The notes: generated from the sequence alone by a model not told the origin. A DNA stretch of 64,000 nt from Spirosoma endbachense (GCF_010233585.1 NZ_CP045997.1:2169237-2233236), one strand, 5' to 3'; shown: positions 55,853-63,994, counted from the stretch's first letter. Numbers and translations: made by a program.

Positions 55853-58057
55853 ATGCATAATAAAGTCTATTCTCTGTTTATCTTCTTTGCCCTATGGGTC
55901 AGCTCAGCCGTTGCGCAGTCACCCTTTTCTACCCAGGAAGTCAAGTCGCTGCAAAAGCAGGCAAAAGGCATTGAAATCGTTAAAGATACCTACGGCGTTC
56001 CGCACGTCTATGCCAAAACGGATGCCGATGCGGTATTCGGGGAGATGTACATCCAATGCGATGAGTTTTTCGATAAGGTAGAAAACTCATTGATTACGCG
56101 ACTGGGTCGGCTGTCGGAAACCGAAGGAGAAGGATCTATTTACAAAGACCTCTGGACACGCATGTTCATTGATTCGGCCCAGGCCGTTCAGTTGTATCAG
56201 AAAACGCCCGACTGGCTCAAAAAGCTCTGTGATGCCTACGCTGGCGGTATCAACTACTACCTGATTACACATCCGGCCGTCAAGCCCAAACTGCTTACCC
56301 GCGTAGAACCCTGGATGATTCTGATGAACAACGTACCCGCTATGGGAGGGAGCAACGTCAGCGAAACCGATTTTAAAGCATTTTATCTGAAAGAAGCCGC
56401 CCAGCTCAGTACGGGTAGTCGGAGTTTCACGGCAGAACCGCCTAAAAATGATGGGTCCAATGGTTTTGCCTTAGCCCCTTCCCGCACTCAGAGTAAAAAA
56501 GCGATGCTTTTCATTAACCCCCATGCCGAATACTACGGGCGGATCGAAATTCATCTGGTTAGCGACGAGGGATTGAATTCATACGGTGCTCCTTTTCTGG
56601 GCCAATTCAATATTTTTCAGGGTTTCAACGAATTCTGCGGCTGGATGCACCCCGTTTCCCTTTCTGACGCGAAAGACTTATACGCCGAAAACGTCGAATG
56701 GAAAAAAGGGAAGCTACTGTATCGCTACAATGGTACCTGGAAACCGGTCGATAGCACGACGCATGAGCTTCGCTATAAAAAAGGCGATACCTGGGCAACC
56801 AAAAAATTCGTAACGTATCGCACACACCACGGCCCGGTTGTCTATGCGACGGCTACCCGCTGGATTGCGCTGAAAACCTACGAACCCAATATCGAGCTAC
56901 TGGGCATGCACTGGCTGAAAATGAAGGCCCGGAACATAAAGGAGTTTAGCAGTGCCATCAACGCACGGGCCATGGTGGGCAGTAATATCGTGTATGCCGA
57001 TAAAGATGGCAACATTGCTTACTGGCATGGCAACTTCGTTCCGAAGAAAAACCCACTTCTCGACTGGCGACGTCCGGTTGATGGTACGACATCGGCCACC
57101 GAATGGCAGGGCACACACGATTTAAAAGAAATTCCGCAGTACATCAACCCTGCTAACGGCTGGATACAGAACTGTAACTCTACGCCTTTGTATGCCACAG
57201 GCGTGTTGGATACGGTGATGCTGAAATTGCCCACCTACATGCTGCCCGATGGGCATACTCCGCGCGCGGTTCACGCGGTTCGGGTACTGACGCCGTTGAA
57301 AAACGCGACAATGGACGATGTCATTAAAGCCTCGTACGATGGCTATCTGCCGAGTGGCGAACGGTTTATTCCGGGTCTGATCGCATCTTACAATTCAACC
57401 GCGAACGACTCGCTGAAAGCGAAATTGGCCCAACCCATCGAAACACTGAAAAAATGGGACTTTAAAACCGATACGAATTCGGTAGCGACCACGCTGACCG
57501 TACACTGGCTGGAAAAAATCATTCAACTGGACATGGCCCGATTGGCGAAACCCGCCACCACGGAAGAACAATACTCACTTACTAACGGAGCTGCGGTCAC
57601 GACCGAATTTCTTTCGCCCCTGGAGCAGCTCACGGCGCTGGCTCAGTCCGTCGCTGAACTTGAAAAGGAATTTGGCACCTGGCAGGTTGGCTGGGGAATG
57701 GACAATCGTTTTCAACGAACGACGGACAAAGAGCCGAGTGATGACAAACTCAGTTGGGGCGTTCCCGCGACTCCCGGCTTTATGGGTTCACTGAACGCCT
57801 ATGTCAGTAAAAAATCACCCAAAACGCATAAACGCTACGGCATTACCGGCAACACTTTTGTGGCTGCGGTAGAGTTTGGCGATAAGCTCCGGGCCAAAAC
57901 CATTCTGACCGGTGGAGCCAGTTCTGATCCGGCGTCTCCCCACTACCTCGATCAGGTGAAAGGCTACATCGATGGTACCTACAAGGAGATTTATTTCTAT
58001 AAAGAAGACGTGTACAAACACGCTGAAAAAATCTACCATCCCGGCGATATACAGTAA
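55853..58057 (+). CDS. Penicillin acylase-family Ntn hydrolase (PvdQ/QuiP-like)
   Basis: 734 residues with a signal peptide (MHNKVYSLFIFFALWVSSAVAQ). Alpha chain with IEIVKDTYGVPHVYAKTDADAVFGEMYIQ; spacer; then the self-cleavage site DGSNGFALAPSRT, where Ser202 becomes the N-terminal nucleophile of the beta chain. The beta chain contains FINPHAEYYGRIEIHLVSDEGLNSYGAPFLG and NIVYADKDGNIAYWHGN. Members cleave the amide bond of penicillins, acyl-homoserine lactones or acylated peptides in the periplasm. The standard GSNxWA reads GSNGFA here. Encoded after a SusCD pair and before TldD/TldE, which suggests acylated-peptide processing. Confidence 0.92.
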   Translation: MHNKVYSLFIFFALWVSSAVAQSPFSTQEVKSLQKQAKGIEIVKDTYGVPHVYAKTDADAVFGEMYIQCDEFFDKVENSLITRLGRLSETEGEGSIYKDLWTRMFIDSAQAVQLYQKTPDWLKKLCDAYAGGINYYLITHPAVKPKLLTRVEPWMILMNNVPAMGGSNVSETDFKAFYLKEAAQLSTGSRSFTAEPPKNDGSNGFALAPSRTQSKKAMLFINPHAEYYGRIEIHLVSDEGLNSYGAPFLGQFNIFQGFNEFCGWMHPVSLSDAKDLYAENVEWKKGKLLYRYNGTWKPVDSTTHELRYKKGDTWATKKFVTYRTHHGPVVYATATRWIALKTYEPNIELLGMHWLKMKARNIKEFSSAINARAMVGSNIVYADKDGNIAYWHGNFVPKKNPLLDWRRPVDGTTSATEWQGTHDLKEIPQYINPANGWIQNCNSTPLYATGVLDTVMLKLPTYMLPDGHTPRAVHAVRVLTPLKNATMDDVIKASYDGYLPSGERFIPGLIASYNSTANDSLKAKLAQPIETLKKWDFKTDTNSVATTLTVHWLEKIIQLDMARLAKPATTEEQYSLTNGAAVTTEFLSPLEQLTALAQSVAELEKEFGTWQVGWGMDNRFQRTTDKEPSDDKLSWGVPATPGFMGSLNAYVSKKSPKTHKRYGITGNTFVAAVEFGDKLRAKTILTGGASSDPASPHYLDQVKGYIDGTYKEIYFYKEDVYKHAEKIYHPGDIQ

Positions 58058-58090
58058 CCAAACCTCAACCTTACCAGTCCCTTGTTCGCT

Positions 58091-59734
58091 ATGAAAAGAC
58101 GTAATTTTGTGAAATTATCCGGTTTAGGTATGGGCGCTACGCTACTGCCTGCCGGGCTGGTGGCTGGTCACCGAATATCGGCCGAAGAGCTACTGAATTC
58201 GGGGCCAGACGCAGCCGTCAAGAAGCGCATGGCCGACGTGGCGCTCAATGCGGCCAAAAGCAAAGGCGCTACGTATGCCGATGTACGCATTGGCCGGTAT
58301 CTCCGCCAGTATCTGTTTACCCGTGAAAACAAGGTTCAAAACATTGTCAATTCCGAGTCGTATGGCATCGGAATCAGAGTGATTGCCAACGGCACCTGGG
58401 GATTTGCGTCAACAAACGAGATGAAACCCGAAAGCATTGCCCGGTGCGCCGAAGAAGCGGTTGAGATGGCAAATGCCAATGCCGAGATTCAACTGGAGCC
58501 GGTTGTACTGGCTCCGCAGAAAGGTGTTGGCGAACAAGTCTGGAAGACACCCATCAAGAAAAATGCCTTTGAAATCCCGGTCAAAGAGAAGATCGACCTA
58601 TTGATGGAAGTGAACGGAGCCGCGCTGAAAAATGGTGCGTCGTTCGTTAACTCCAACCTCTTCTTTGTCAATGAGCAGAAATATTTTGCATCTACCGATG
58701 GCTCGTATATCGATCAGGACGTACACCGGATGTGGCCTACGTTTACGGTTTCGGCCATCAACAAGCAAACTGGCCGCTTCAAATCCCGCGACGCGCTGAG
58801 TGCGCCCATCGGCATGGGTTACGAATACCTATCGGACAATCCTGCCGAAAAAATTATCGTCCCAAATGGCCCAACGGTCTACCGGTATGCATATAACATG
58901 ATCGAAGACGCCACCGCAGCGGCCTTACAGGCAAAAGAAAAGCTTACGGCCAAATCGGTACCCGCCGGGAAATACGACATGATTCTGGACCCATCTAACC
59001 TGGGTTTGACCATTCACGAATCGGTCGGGCATCCACTGGAGCTCGACCGCGTACTCGGCTACGAAGCCAATCTGGCCGGTACAAGCTTTGCCACAATGGA
59101 AAAGCTACAATCGAAAAGTTTCCAGTATGGAAGCAAGATTGTCAACCTGAAAGCGGATAAAATTCAGCCGAATACGATGGGGCTGGTTGGCTACGACGAT
59201 GAAGGTGTTCCCTGCAAACAGTGGGATCTGGTCAAAAATGGCGTTCTGGTCAATTTCCAGGCTACGCGCGATCAGGTTCATCTGTTGGGCGAAAAAGAAT
59301 CGCAGGGGTGCAGCTTTGCCGAAAGTTGGGATAGCGTGCAGTTTCAGCGGATGCCGAATGTTTCGCTCCAGCCACACCCGGATAAATACAGCATCCACGA
59401 CATGATCAAGGATACCGAGAAAGGTATTTACATTCTGGGTCGGGGGTCTTCGTCCATCGATCAGCAACGCTACAATTTCCAGTTCAGCGGTCAGCTTTTC
59501 TATGAAATCAAGGATGGCGCCATTGTCGGTATGCTCGATGACGTAGCTTACCAGTCGAACACGCAGGAATTCTGGAACTCCTGCGCCCGCATCTGCGACA
59601 AAGACGATTATCGGTTATTCGGCACCTTCTTCGATGGTAAAGGACAGCCGGGTCAGGTCAGTGCCGTCTCACACGGCTGCCCCACTACACGATTTAATGG
59701 CGTGAACGTAATCAATACCGGACGGAAGATTTAA
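58091..59734 (+). CDS. TldD-family metallopeptidase with Tat signal
   Basis: 547 residues from ATG 58091 (a TTG three codons upstream is less likely). The N-terminus KRRNFVKLSGLGMGATLLPAG is a twin-arginine signal, so the enzyme is probably exported folded. TldD fold with ADVRIGRYLRQYLFTRENKVQNI, zinc motif HESVGH (His309, Glu310, His314) and the C-terminal SHGCPTTRFNGVNVINTGRK. TldD proteins form a heterodimer with TldE/PmbA and cleave unfolded or modified peptides. Its partner gene follows after 112 nt. E. coli TldD is cytoplasmic, so the Tat signal is notable. Confidence 0.9.
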   Translation: MKRRNFVKLSGLGMGATLLPAGLVAGHRISAEELLNSGPDAAVKKRMADVALNAAKSKGATYADVRIGRYLRQYLFTRENKVQNIVNSESYGIGIRVIANGTWGFASTNEMKPESIARCAEEAVEMANANAEIQLEPVVLAPQKGVGEQVWKTPIKKNAFEIPVKEKIDLLMEVNGAALKNGASFVNSNLFFVNEQKYFASTDGSYIDQDVHRMWPTFTVSAINKQTGRFKSRDALSAPIGMGYEYLSDNPAEKIIVPNGPTVYRYAYNMIEDATAAALQAKEKLTAKSVPAGKYDMILDPSNLGLTIHESVGHPLELDRVLGYEANLAGTSFATMEKLQSKSFQYGSKIVNLKADKIQPNTMGLVGYDDEGVPCKQWDLVKNGVLVNFQATRDQVHLLGEKESQGCSFAESWDSVQFQRMPNVSLQPHPDKYSIHDMIKDTEKGIYILGRGSSSIDQQRYNFQFSGQLFYEIKDGAIVGMLDDVAYQSNTQEFWNSCARICDKDDYRLFGTFFDGKGQPGQVSAVSHGCPTTRFNGVNVINTGRKI

Positions 59735-59846
59735 AACTTGTTCACGGTTTTCAACGAGCCTATTTTCAGCATACAAAATGGTTTCCCACAAGTATTGTAA
59801 ACGCCCTCGCAGAAAACGCATAAACCCACAAACTGAAAACTAGCAC

Positions 59847-61163
59847 ATGGCTATTTTATCGCAGGAAGAAGCCAAGAAAATCATTGACAAGGTTTTGAGT
59901 TATTCCAAAGCCGACGAAATGAAAGTTGAATTAACCGGAGGACGATCGGGCAATATTCGCTTTGCTCGTAACTCGGTGTCCACCGCTGGCGCAACCAATA
60001 ACCTCTCGTTGTCCGTAACGGTGGTGTTAGGCAAACGAATCGGTACGTCTGACATCAATGAGTTTGACGATGCCTCGCTGGAAAAAGCGGTCCGCCGGGC
60101 CGAGGAAATGGCCCGGCTGGCACCCGAAAACCCGGAATACATGCCCATGCCGGGGCCGCAAACCTACGCAAAACCCCAGGCTTTTGTGGAGACGACGGCC
60201 AACATGAAAGCACCGGATCGCGCCAAGCTGGCCGGTGCCAGTATCAAATCCATCATGGCCAGCCAGTTGAGTGGTGCCGGATTTCTGGAAGATTCGTCCA
60301 GTTTTAATGCCATTGGGAATAGCAAAGGGTTATTCGGCTATCATAAAAATACCAGTGTCAATTTTTCCCTGACCATCCGAACGCCCGATGGCACCGGATC
60401 TGGCTATGCGGCCGGTGACTACAACGATGCTACTAAACTGAATACAGGCTCGTTGACTGATATTGCTATTCAAAAAGCAAAAGCATCGCAAAAGGCTGCA
60501 GCGCTGGAGCCAGGAAAATATACGGTCATTCTGGAACCGTTGGCTGCCGGTGAGTTGGTCCAATTTATGATCCGTGCGATGGATGCCCGCACCGCCGACG
60601 AAGGCCGGAGCTTTCTGAGTAAAAAAGGGGGTGGAACCCGGCTCGGCGAAAAGCTGCTCGATGAGCGGGTAACCATTTATTCCGACCCTACAGATGTGCA
60701 GATACCAAGCTCTCCATTTTCGGCCGAAGGTTACCCCCACGAAAGAGTAACGTGGTTTGATAAAGGAGTCGTAAAAAATCTGTCGTATTCAGCCTTCTGG
60801 GCGAAGCAAAAAGGGGCAAAACCACTACCAGAGCCGTCGGGATTTGTCATGACAGGCGGTACACAATCCTTAGCCGAATTGATTAAAGGGACGGAAAAAG
60901 GCATTCTGGTCACCCGATTCTGGTACACCCGCTGGCTGGACCCGCAAACGTTGCTGTATACCGGCCTGACCCGCGATGGGACCTTTTACATCGACAAAGG
61001 CCAGATCAAACATCCCGTTAAAAACTTCCGATTCAACGAAAGTCCGGTTATCATGCTCAACAACCTGGAAGCCCTCGGCATTCCGGAACGTACGCGGGGC
61101 AATATGGTTCCCCCCATGCGAATTCGTGACTTTACGTTCAGCAGCCTTTCCGACGCGGTTTAA
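59847..61163 (+). CDS. TldE/PmbA-family partner of TldD
   Basis: 438 residues. It has the TldD/PmbA N-terminal domain (AKKIIDKVLSYSKADEMKVELTGGRSGNIRFARN) and C-terminal domain (YTVILEPLAAGELVQFMIRAM, GEKLLDERVTIYSDP, SGFVMTGGTQSLAELIKGTEKGILVTRFWYTRW) but no HExxxH motif, as expected for the non-catalytic TldE subunit. No signal peptide is visible. If it pairs with the Tat-targeted TldD, it may travel with it as a folded complex. Confidence 0.9.
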   Translation: MAILSQEEAKKIIDKVLSYSKADEMKVELTGGRSGNIRFARNSVSTAGATNNLSLSVTVVLGKRIGTSDINEFDDASLEKAVRRAEEMARLAPENPEYMPMPGPQTYAKPQAFVETTANMKAPDRAKLAGASIKSIMASQLSGAGFLEDSSSFNAIGNSKGLFGYHKNTSVNFSLTIRTPDGTGSGYAAGDYNDATKLNTGSLTDIAIQKAKASQKAAALEPGKYTVILEPLAAGELVQFMIRAMDARTADEGRSFLSKKGGGTRLGEKLLDERVTIYSDPTDVQIPSSPFSAEGYPHERVTWFDKGVVKNLSYSAFWAKQKGAKPLPEPSGFVMTGGTQSLAELIKGTEKGILVTRFWYTRWLDPQTLLYTGLTRDGTFYIDKGQIKHPVKNFRFNESPVIMLNNLEALGIPERTRGNMVPPMRIRDFTFSSLSDAV

Positions 61164-61198
61164 CTCACTCTTTATCAATCCTTCTCTTTTTATTACCA

Positions 61199-62290
61199 AT
61201 GAAAAAAATTACCGGACTAGTCCTGTCGTTGTTTGCAGGAACGATGCTTTATGGCCAGACGAGGGCTCAAAACCCGGAAGCGTCTCAGATTACCGCGTTG
61301 CAACGGCAAATCGCCGGTATGCAGCATCAATTCGATGCCCTCGATAAAACGATCGACGATCTTACCTGGAGCCAACGTCTGGGCGACGCCGTTCTGGTCG
61401 ACAAAGTCATTATTACTGGTCCACCACCAGCCGTCATCAAAAACCCGACTGGCCAGGGAGCGAAAAATCCGGTTCGTTTTTCGGCCTATGTGTTCATTCC
61501 TTCCAGGATTGACCCGTCGAAAAAATATCCGTTACTGGTGCTACCGCACGGCGGAGTACATAGCAACTTCAATACGGCCTATGCACACATCATCAAAGAA
61601 CTTACCGCTCAGGAATATGTAGTTATTGCGCCCGATTACCGGGGTAGTACTGGATACGGCCAGGGATTCTATCAGCTCATCGATTACGGCGGACTGGAAG
61701 TAGAAGACACCAAAAGCTGTCGGGATTACATGCTGCAAAACTACGATTTCATCGACAAGAAACGGGTTGGCATATTGGGCTGGAGCCACGGCGGTATGAT
61801 CACGCTGCTCAATCTATTCAATTACCCTTCCGATTATGCAGTGGGCTATGCGGGTGTACCCGTAAGCGATCTCATCGCCAGAATGGGCTATAAAGGCCAG
61901 AGCTATCGCGATGCGTATTCGGCGGATTACCACCTTGGCAAGTCGGCCGATCAGAACGTCGAAGAATACAGAAAACGTTCTCCGGCCTGGAATGCCCAGA
62001 AACTCCAGACACCGCTGCTCATTCATACCAACACGAATGATGAGGATGTAAACGTGCTGGAAGTCGAACATTTGATCAAATCGCTCAAAGCCGAAGGGAA
62101 AAAGTTTGACTATGAGATCTATAAAGAAGCGCCGGGCGGCCACACATTTAACCGGATCGATTCGTACGGAGCTAAAGAAAGCCGGATGAAAATCTATGAT
62201 TTCCTGGCGCAATACCTGAAGCCCAACAAGAAATTTAAAGACGTAAAAGAACTTATCGAAGCCAGCTACTTCCCGAAGCAAGGGAAGTGA
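61199..62290 (+). CDS. Secreted S9-type alpha/beta-hydrolase (prolyl oligopeptidase-like)
   Basis: 363 residues with a signal peptide (MKKITGLVLSLFAGTMLYGQ) and a short coiled N-terminal helix, then a stand-alone catalytic domain: YPLLVLPHGGVHSNFN, VIAPDYRGSTGYGQGFY, nucleophile Ser196 in GILGWSHGGM, acid in NTNDEDVNV and His in APGGHTFNR. There is no beta-propeller, so the active site is open, closer to S9C acyl-peptide hydrolases. It completes the hydrolase set acylase, TldD/E, peptidase. Terminates at a 30-bp hairpin. Confidence 0.88.
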   Translation: MKKITGLVLSLFAGTMLYGQTRAQNPEASQITALQRQIAGMQHQFDALDKTIDDLTWSQRLGDAVLVDKVIITGPPPAVIKNPTGQGAKNPVRFSAYVFIPSRIDPSKKYPLLVLPHGGVHSNFNTAYAHIIKELTAQEYVVIAPDYRGSTGYGQGFYQLIDYGGLEVEDTKSCRDYMLQNYDFIDKKRVGILGWSHGGMITLLNLFNYPSDYAVGYAGVPVSDLIARMGYKGQSYRDAYSADYHLGKSADQNVEEYRKRSPAWNAQKLQTPLLIHTNTNDEDVNVLEVEHLIKSLKAEGKKFDYEIYKEAPGGHTFNRIDSYGAKESRMKIYDFLAQYLKPNKKFKDVKELIEASYFPKQGK

Positions 62291-62300
62291 TCAACTCAAT

Positions 62301-62372
62301 AAAACAGGGAATCGTACGGTTGTGATGGCTTTACTGGTTTGTAGCCATCACAACCGTACGATTCCCTGTTTT
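62301..62372. terminator. 30-bp perfect bidirectional terminator
   Basis: Arms 62301-62330 and 62343-62372 are perfect reverse complements with A4 and T4 ends and a 12-nt loop, between convergent genes. Confidence 0.9.
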
Positions 62373-62390
62373 ACGCTATTTTCGGCCCTA

Positions 62391-62999
62391 TTACACGACC
62401 AGTAACAGATCGCCGGATTGTACTACTAGTTCCATAAATACGCTGAAGGCAATGCCCATGTCTTTCTCTACGGCGAATTTGATCACCTTCATCGATCGGA
62501 CCATGTGTTTCTTGATCGCGCTACTGGATACGCCCAAAATCTGAGCTGCTTCATCATAACTCTTGTCCTGCTGTCGGCACAGTTTAAATACGGCACGGCT
62601 TTGCGGAGGCAATGAATCCAGAACGGTCTGTAGAAATTGCTGGTATTCTTTTACCTGCAGTTTTTCTTCCGTATCATTTTTCGACACGCAATAACTCCGA
62701 AGAACTTCCCCTTTGATGCGGTCTTCTACGGCCGCACGTTTAAGCACATTAAAGGTGTGATTTTTGGTAATCGTAAACAGGTACGACTTAAACGAATTGA
62801 TTTCCTGTATTGCCCATCGCTCTTCCCAGATTTTCATGAATACCTCCTGGCAGATGTCATTCGAAAGCTCACTCGATTTTATGAACTTGTAGATGAACCG
62901 ATAAATACCAGGTCGATAAAAGTCGTACAGTTTATTAAATGCTTTTTCGTCGCCAACAGAAATCTGATTTAGCAAAATACTTTCGTTTGAAAAAGTCAT
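62391..62999 (-). CDS. FecI-type ECF sigma factor
   Basis: 202 residues. Region 2: DEKAFNKLYDFYRPGIYRFIYKFI, DICQEVFMKIWEERWAI, INSFKSYLFTITKNHTFNVLKRA. Region 4: VLDSLPPQSRAVFKLCRQQDKSYDEAAQILGVSSSAIKKHMVRSMKVIK. This is the Bacteroidota sigma-70 family that normally pairs with a FecR anti-sigma and a TonB receptor. No FecR follows it. It faces the SusCD/acylase/TldD run, at whose other end a truncated FecR lies. The C-terminal 25 residues (GIAFSVFMELVVQSGDLLLVV) are hydrophobic and unusual for the family. Confidence 0.88.
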   Translation of the reverse strand: MTFSNESILLNQISVGDEKAFNKLYDFYRPGIYRFIYKFIKSSELSNDICQEVFMKIWEERWAIQEINSFKSYLFTITKNHTFNVLKRAAVEDRIKGEVLRSYCVSKNDTEEKLQVKEYQQFLQTVLDSLPPQSRAVFKLCRQQDKSYDEAAQILGVSSSAIKKHMVRSMKVIKFAVEKDMGIAFSVFMELVVQSGDLLLVV

Positions 63000-63290
63000 C
63001 CCATGAAGTGAGTTAAGTTGTTAGAGGTAACGGTTCTTGCGATTTAGGTTGACTAGATAGGCGAACGATAAATGGTAGGACAATCAACCTGAGTAAACTC
63101 TTGTGATTATCCTAAAAAACCACATTTACTTAAAATTTAATTTTACATTACTATCAAATATAAAAATATTATTCGCAAAATATATAGATTTCAAAATATA
63201 AAACACAGGTTTTAATGGATAAACAGGTTGCTCAGGTTCTCAAATCACTGGTATATTAGTAAAGTACAGGGAGGGGAAACTATCAATCCG
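63000..63290. other. AT-rich intergenic region upstream of the sigma factor
   Basis: About 290 nt, very AT-rich between 63110 and 63200. It must hold the sigma-factor promoter on the minus strand. No ORF with coding character and no clear repeat. Confidence 0.4.
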
Positions 63291-63319
63291 TTTGTTGGGT
63301 CAGATCAGGCTTAATTTCG
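63291..63319 (+). promoter_or_regulatory. Promoter-like element for a candidate small RNA
   Basis: TTTG (63291-63294), 17 nt, then TAATTTCG (63312-63319), one base from the Bacteroidota minus-7 pattern TAnnTTTG. The predicted start, about 63325, coincides with the first hairpin of the candidate RNA. Confidence 0.4.
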
Positions 63320-63324
63320 CACGT

Positions 63325-63478
63325 ATCGATTAGTAAGGCCAACTAATCGGTGTCTTTGGTCAGTCTGTCTATTTGCACTTATTTGAATTGATAATAAGTG
63401 CAAATTCAGGTCTCTAATGAATGAGATTAGATCGAAACCAGAAAGCGAACTTACTTTGTCGGTTCGCTTTTTTTACTG
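63325..63478 (+). ncRNA. Candidate structured small RNA with intrinsic terminator
   Basis: Three hairpins follow in order without an ORF: CGATTAGT / ACTAATCG (63327-63349), ATTTGCACTTAT / ATAAGTGCAAAT (63371-63405, perfect 12 bp) and the terminator AAAGCGAAC / GTTCGCTTT with T7 (63442-63474). A promoter-like element sits just upstream. Length would be about 150 nt. It matches no RNA family I recognise; it is not a tRNA and does not show tmRNA features. Confidence 0.45.
63442..63474 (+). terminator. Intrinsic terminator with T7 run
   Basis: AAAGCGAAC (63442-63450) pairs with GTTCGCTTT (63462-63470), followed by more T on the plus strand. No protein gene precedes it on that strand, which points to an RNA gene. 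Confidence 0.8.
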
Positions 63479-63484
63479 AACTTC

Positions 63485-63516
63485 TTGTAAGTATGAAACC
63501 CATTGCGTTACCTTTG
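63485..63516 (+). promoter_or_regulatory. Promoter-like element before the Cys-codon ORF
   Basis: TTG (63485-63487), 21 nt, then TACCTTTG (63509-63516), an exact TAnnTTTG match. The start would fall at or just after the ATG at 63521, so translation would be nearly leaderless unless another promoter is used. Confidence 0.4.
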
Positions 63517-63520
63517 TGCT

Positions 63521-63592
63521 ATGATTTCAACTAATCAATATCAGTCCTGTTGTTTACTCTGCCAATGGCAGGGCAGGCTATGTATTGACTAA
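63521..63592 (+). CDS. Candidate 23-residue cysteine-rich leader peptide
   Basis: MISTNQYQSCCLLCQWQGR then LCID, with Cys at 10, 11, 14 and 21. The codons TGT TGT TTA CTC TGC lie directly before and inside a stem that competes with a downstream terminator (63611-63642). This is the arrangement of an amino-acid attenuator leader. The ORF is too short to trust on coding statistics alone. Confidence 0.4.
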   Translation: MISTNQYQSCCLLCQWQGRLCID

Positions 63593-63642
63593 CGGATAGA
63601 TCAACAACATAAAAGCCCCTGCCATCCGTGGTGGGGGCTTTT
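63559..63642 (+). promoter_or_regulatory. Candidate transcription attenuator (competing hairpins)
   Basis: Segment 1 CTGCC (63559-63563) pairs with segment 2 GGCAG (63567-63571). Segment 2 (63565-63573) can instead pair perfectly over 9 bp with segment 3 (63617-63625). Segment 3 is also the left arm of a terminator, 63611-63624 with 63629-63642, 14 bp with two G-U, ending in T4. Segments 2:3 and 3:4 are mutually exclusive. Confidence 0.45.
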
Positions 63643-63791
63643 GCATACAGAAATATGGTCTCGCTTGGGGAGTAAGATGCGGTGATTTCGACGCTCGCTA
63701 TCCCTACAGTTAGAGCAGACGGCAAATCTGTTAGTTAAGGCTGAGTAGAGGGTTGGCGGTTGCCGTCCGAACCATACTAAGCTCATTCAAT

Positions 63792-63862
63792 GGTTCGTTG
63801 GCCAAGTGGTAAGGCAGAGCTCTGCAAAAGCTCCATCCCCGGTTCGAATCCGGGACGAACCT
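63792..63862 (+). tRNA. tRNA-Cys (anticodon GCA)
   Basis: 71 nt. Acceptor GGTTCGT pairs with ACGAACC, discriminator T as usual for tRNA-Cys. Anticodon stem GAGCT / AGCTC with loop CTGCAAA gives anticodon GCA. T arm CCCGG TTCGAAT CCGGG. CCA is not encoded. Confidence 0.95.
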
Positions 63863-63919
63863 CTACAAATAATATCTTGTTACTGGATTGGCTAGCCATT
63901 GACAGGTAAGCATTCATAT

Positions 63920-63994
63920 TGCCGGATCGTACAGCGGTTAGTACAGCTGACTCTGACTCAGCAGACCTTGGTTCGATTCCAGGTCCGGCAACCA
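63920..63994 (+). tRNA. tRNA-Gln (anticodon CTG)
   Basis: 75 nt with encoded CCA. Acceptor TGCCGGA / TCCGGCA (U1-A72, typical of tRNA-Gln), D stem GTAC / GTAC, anticodon stem GCTGA / TCAGC with loop CTCTGAC giving anticodon CTG, T arm CTTGG TTCGATT CCAGG. Confidence 0.94.

Noticed and set aside
63531..63725. 64-codon minus-strand ORF with protein-like sequence
   Set aside because: It overlaps the attenuator-like hairpins in antisense, has no homology I recognise, and is better explained as a shadow of structured RNA, though it cannot be fully excluded.
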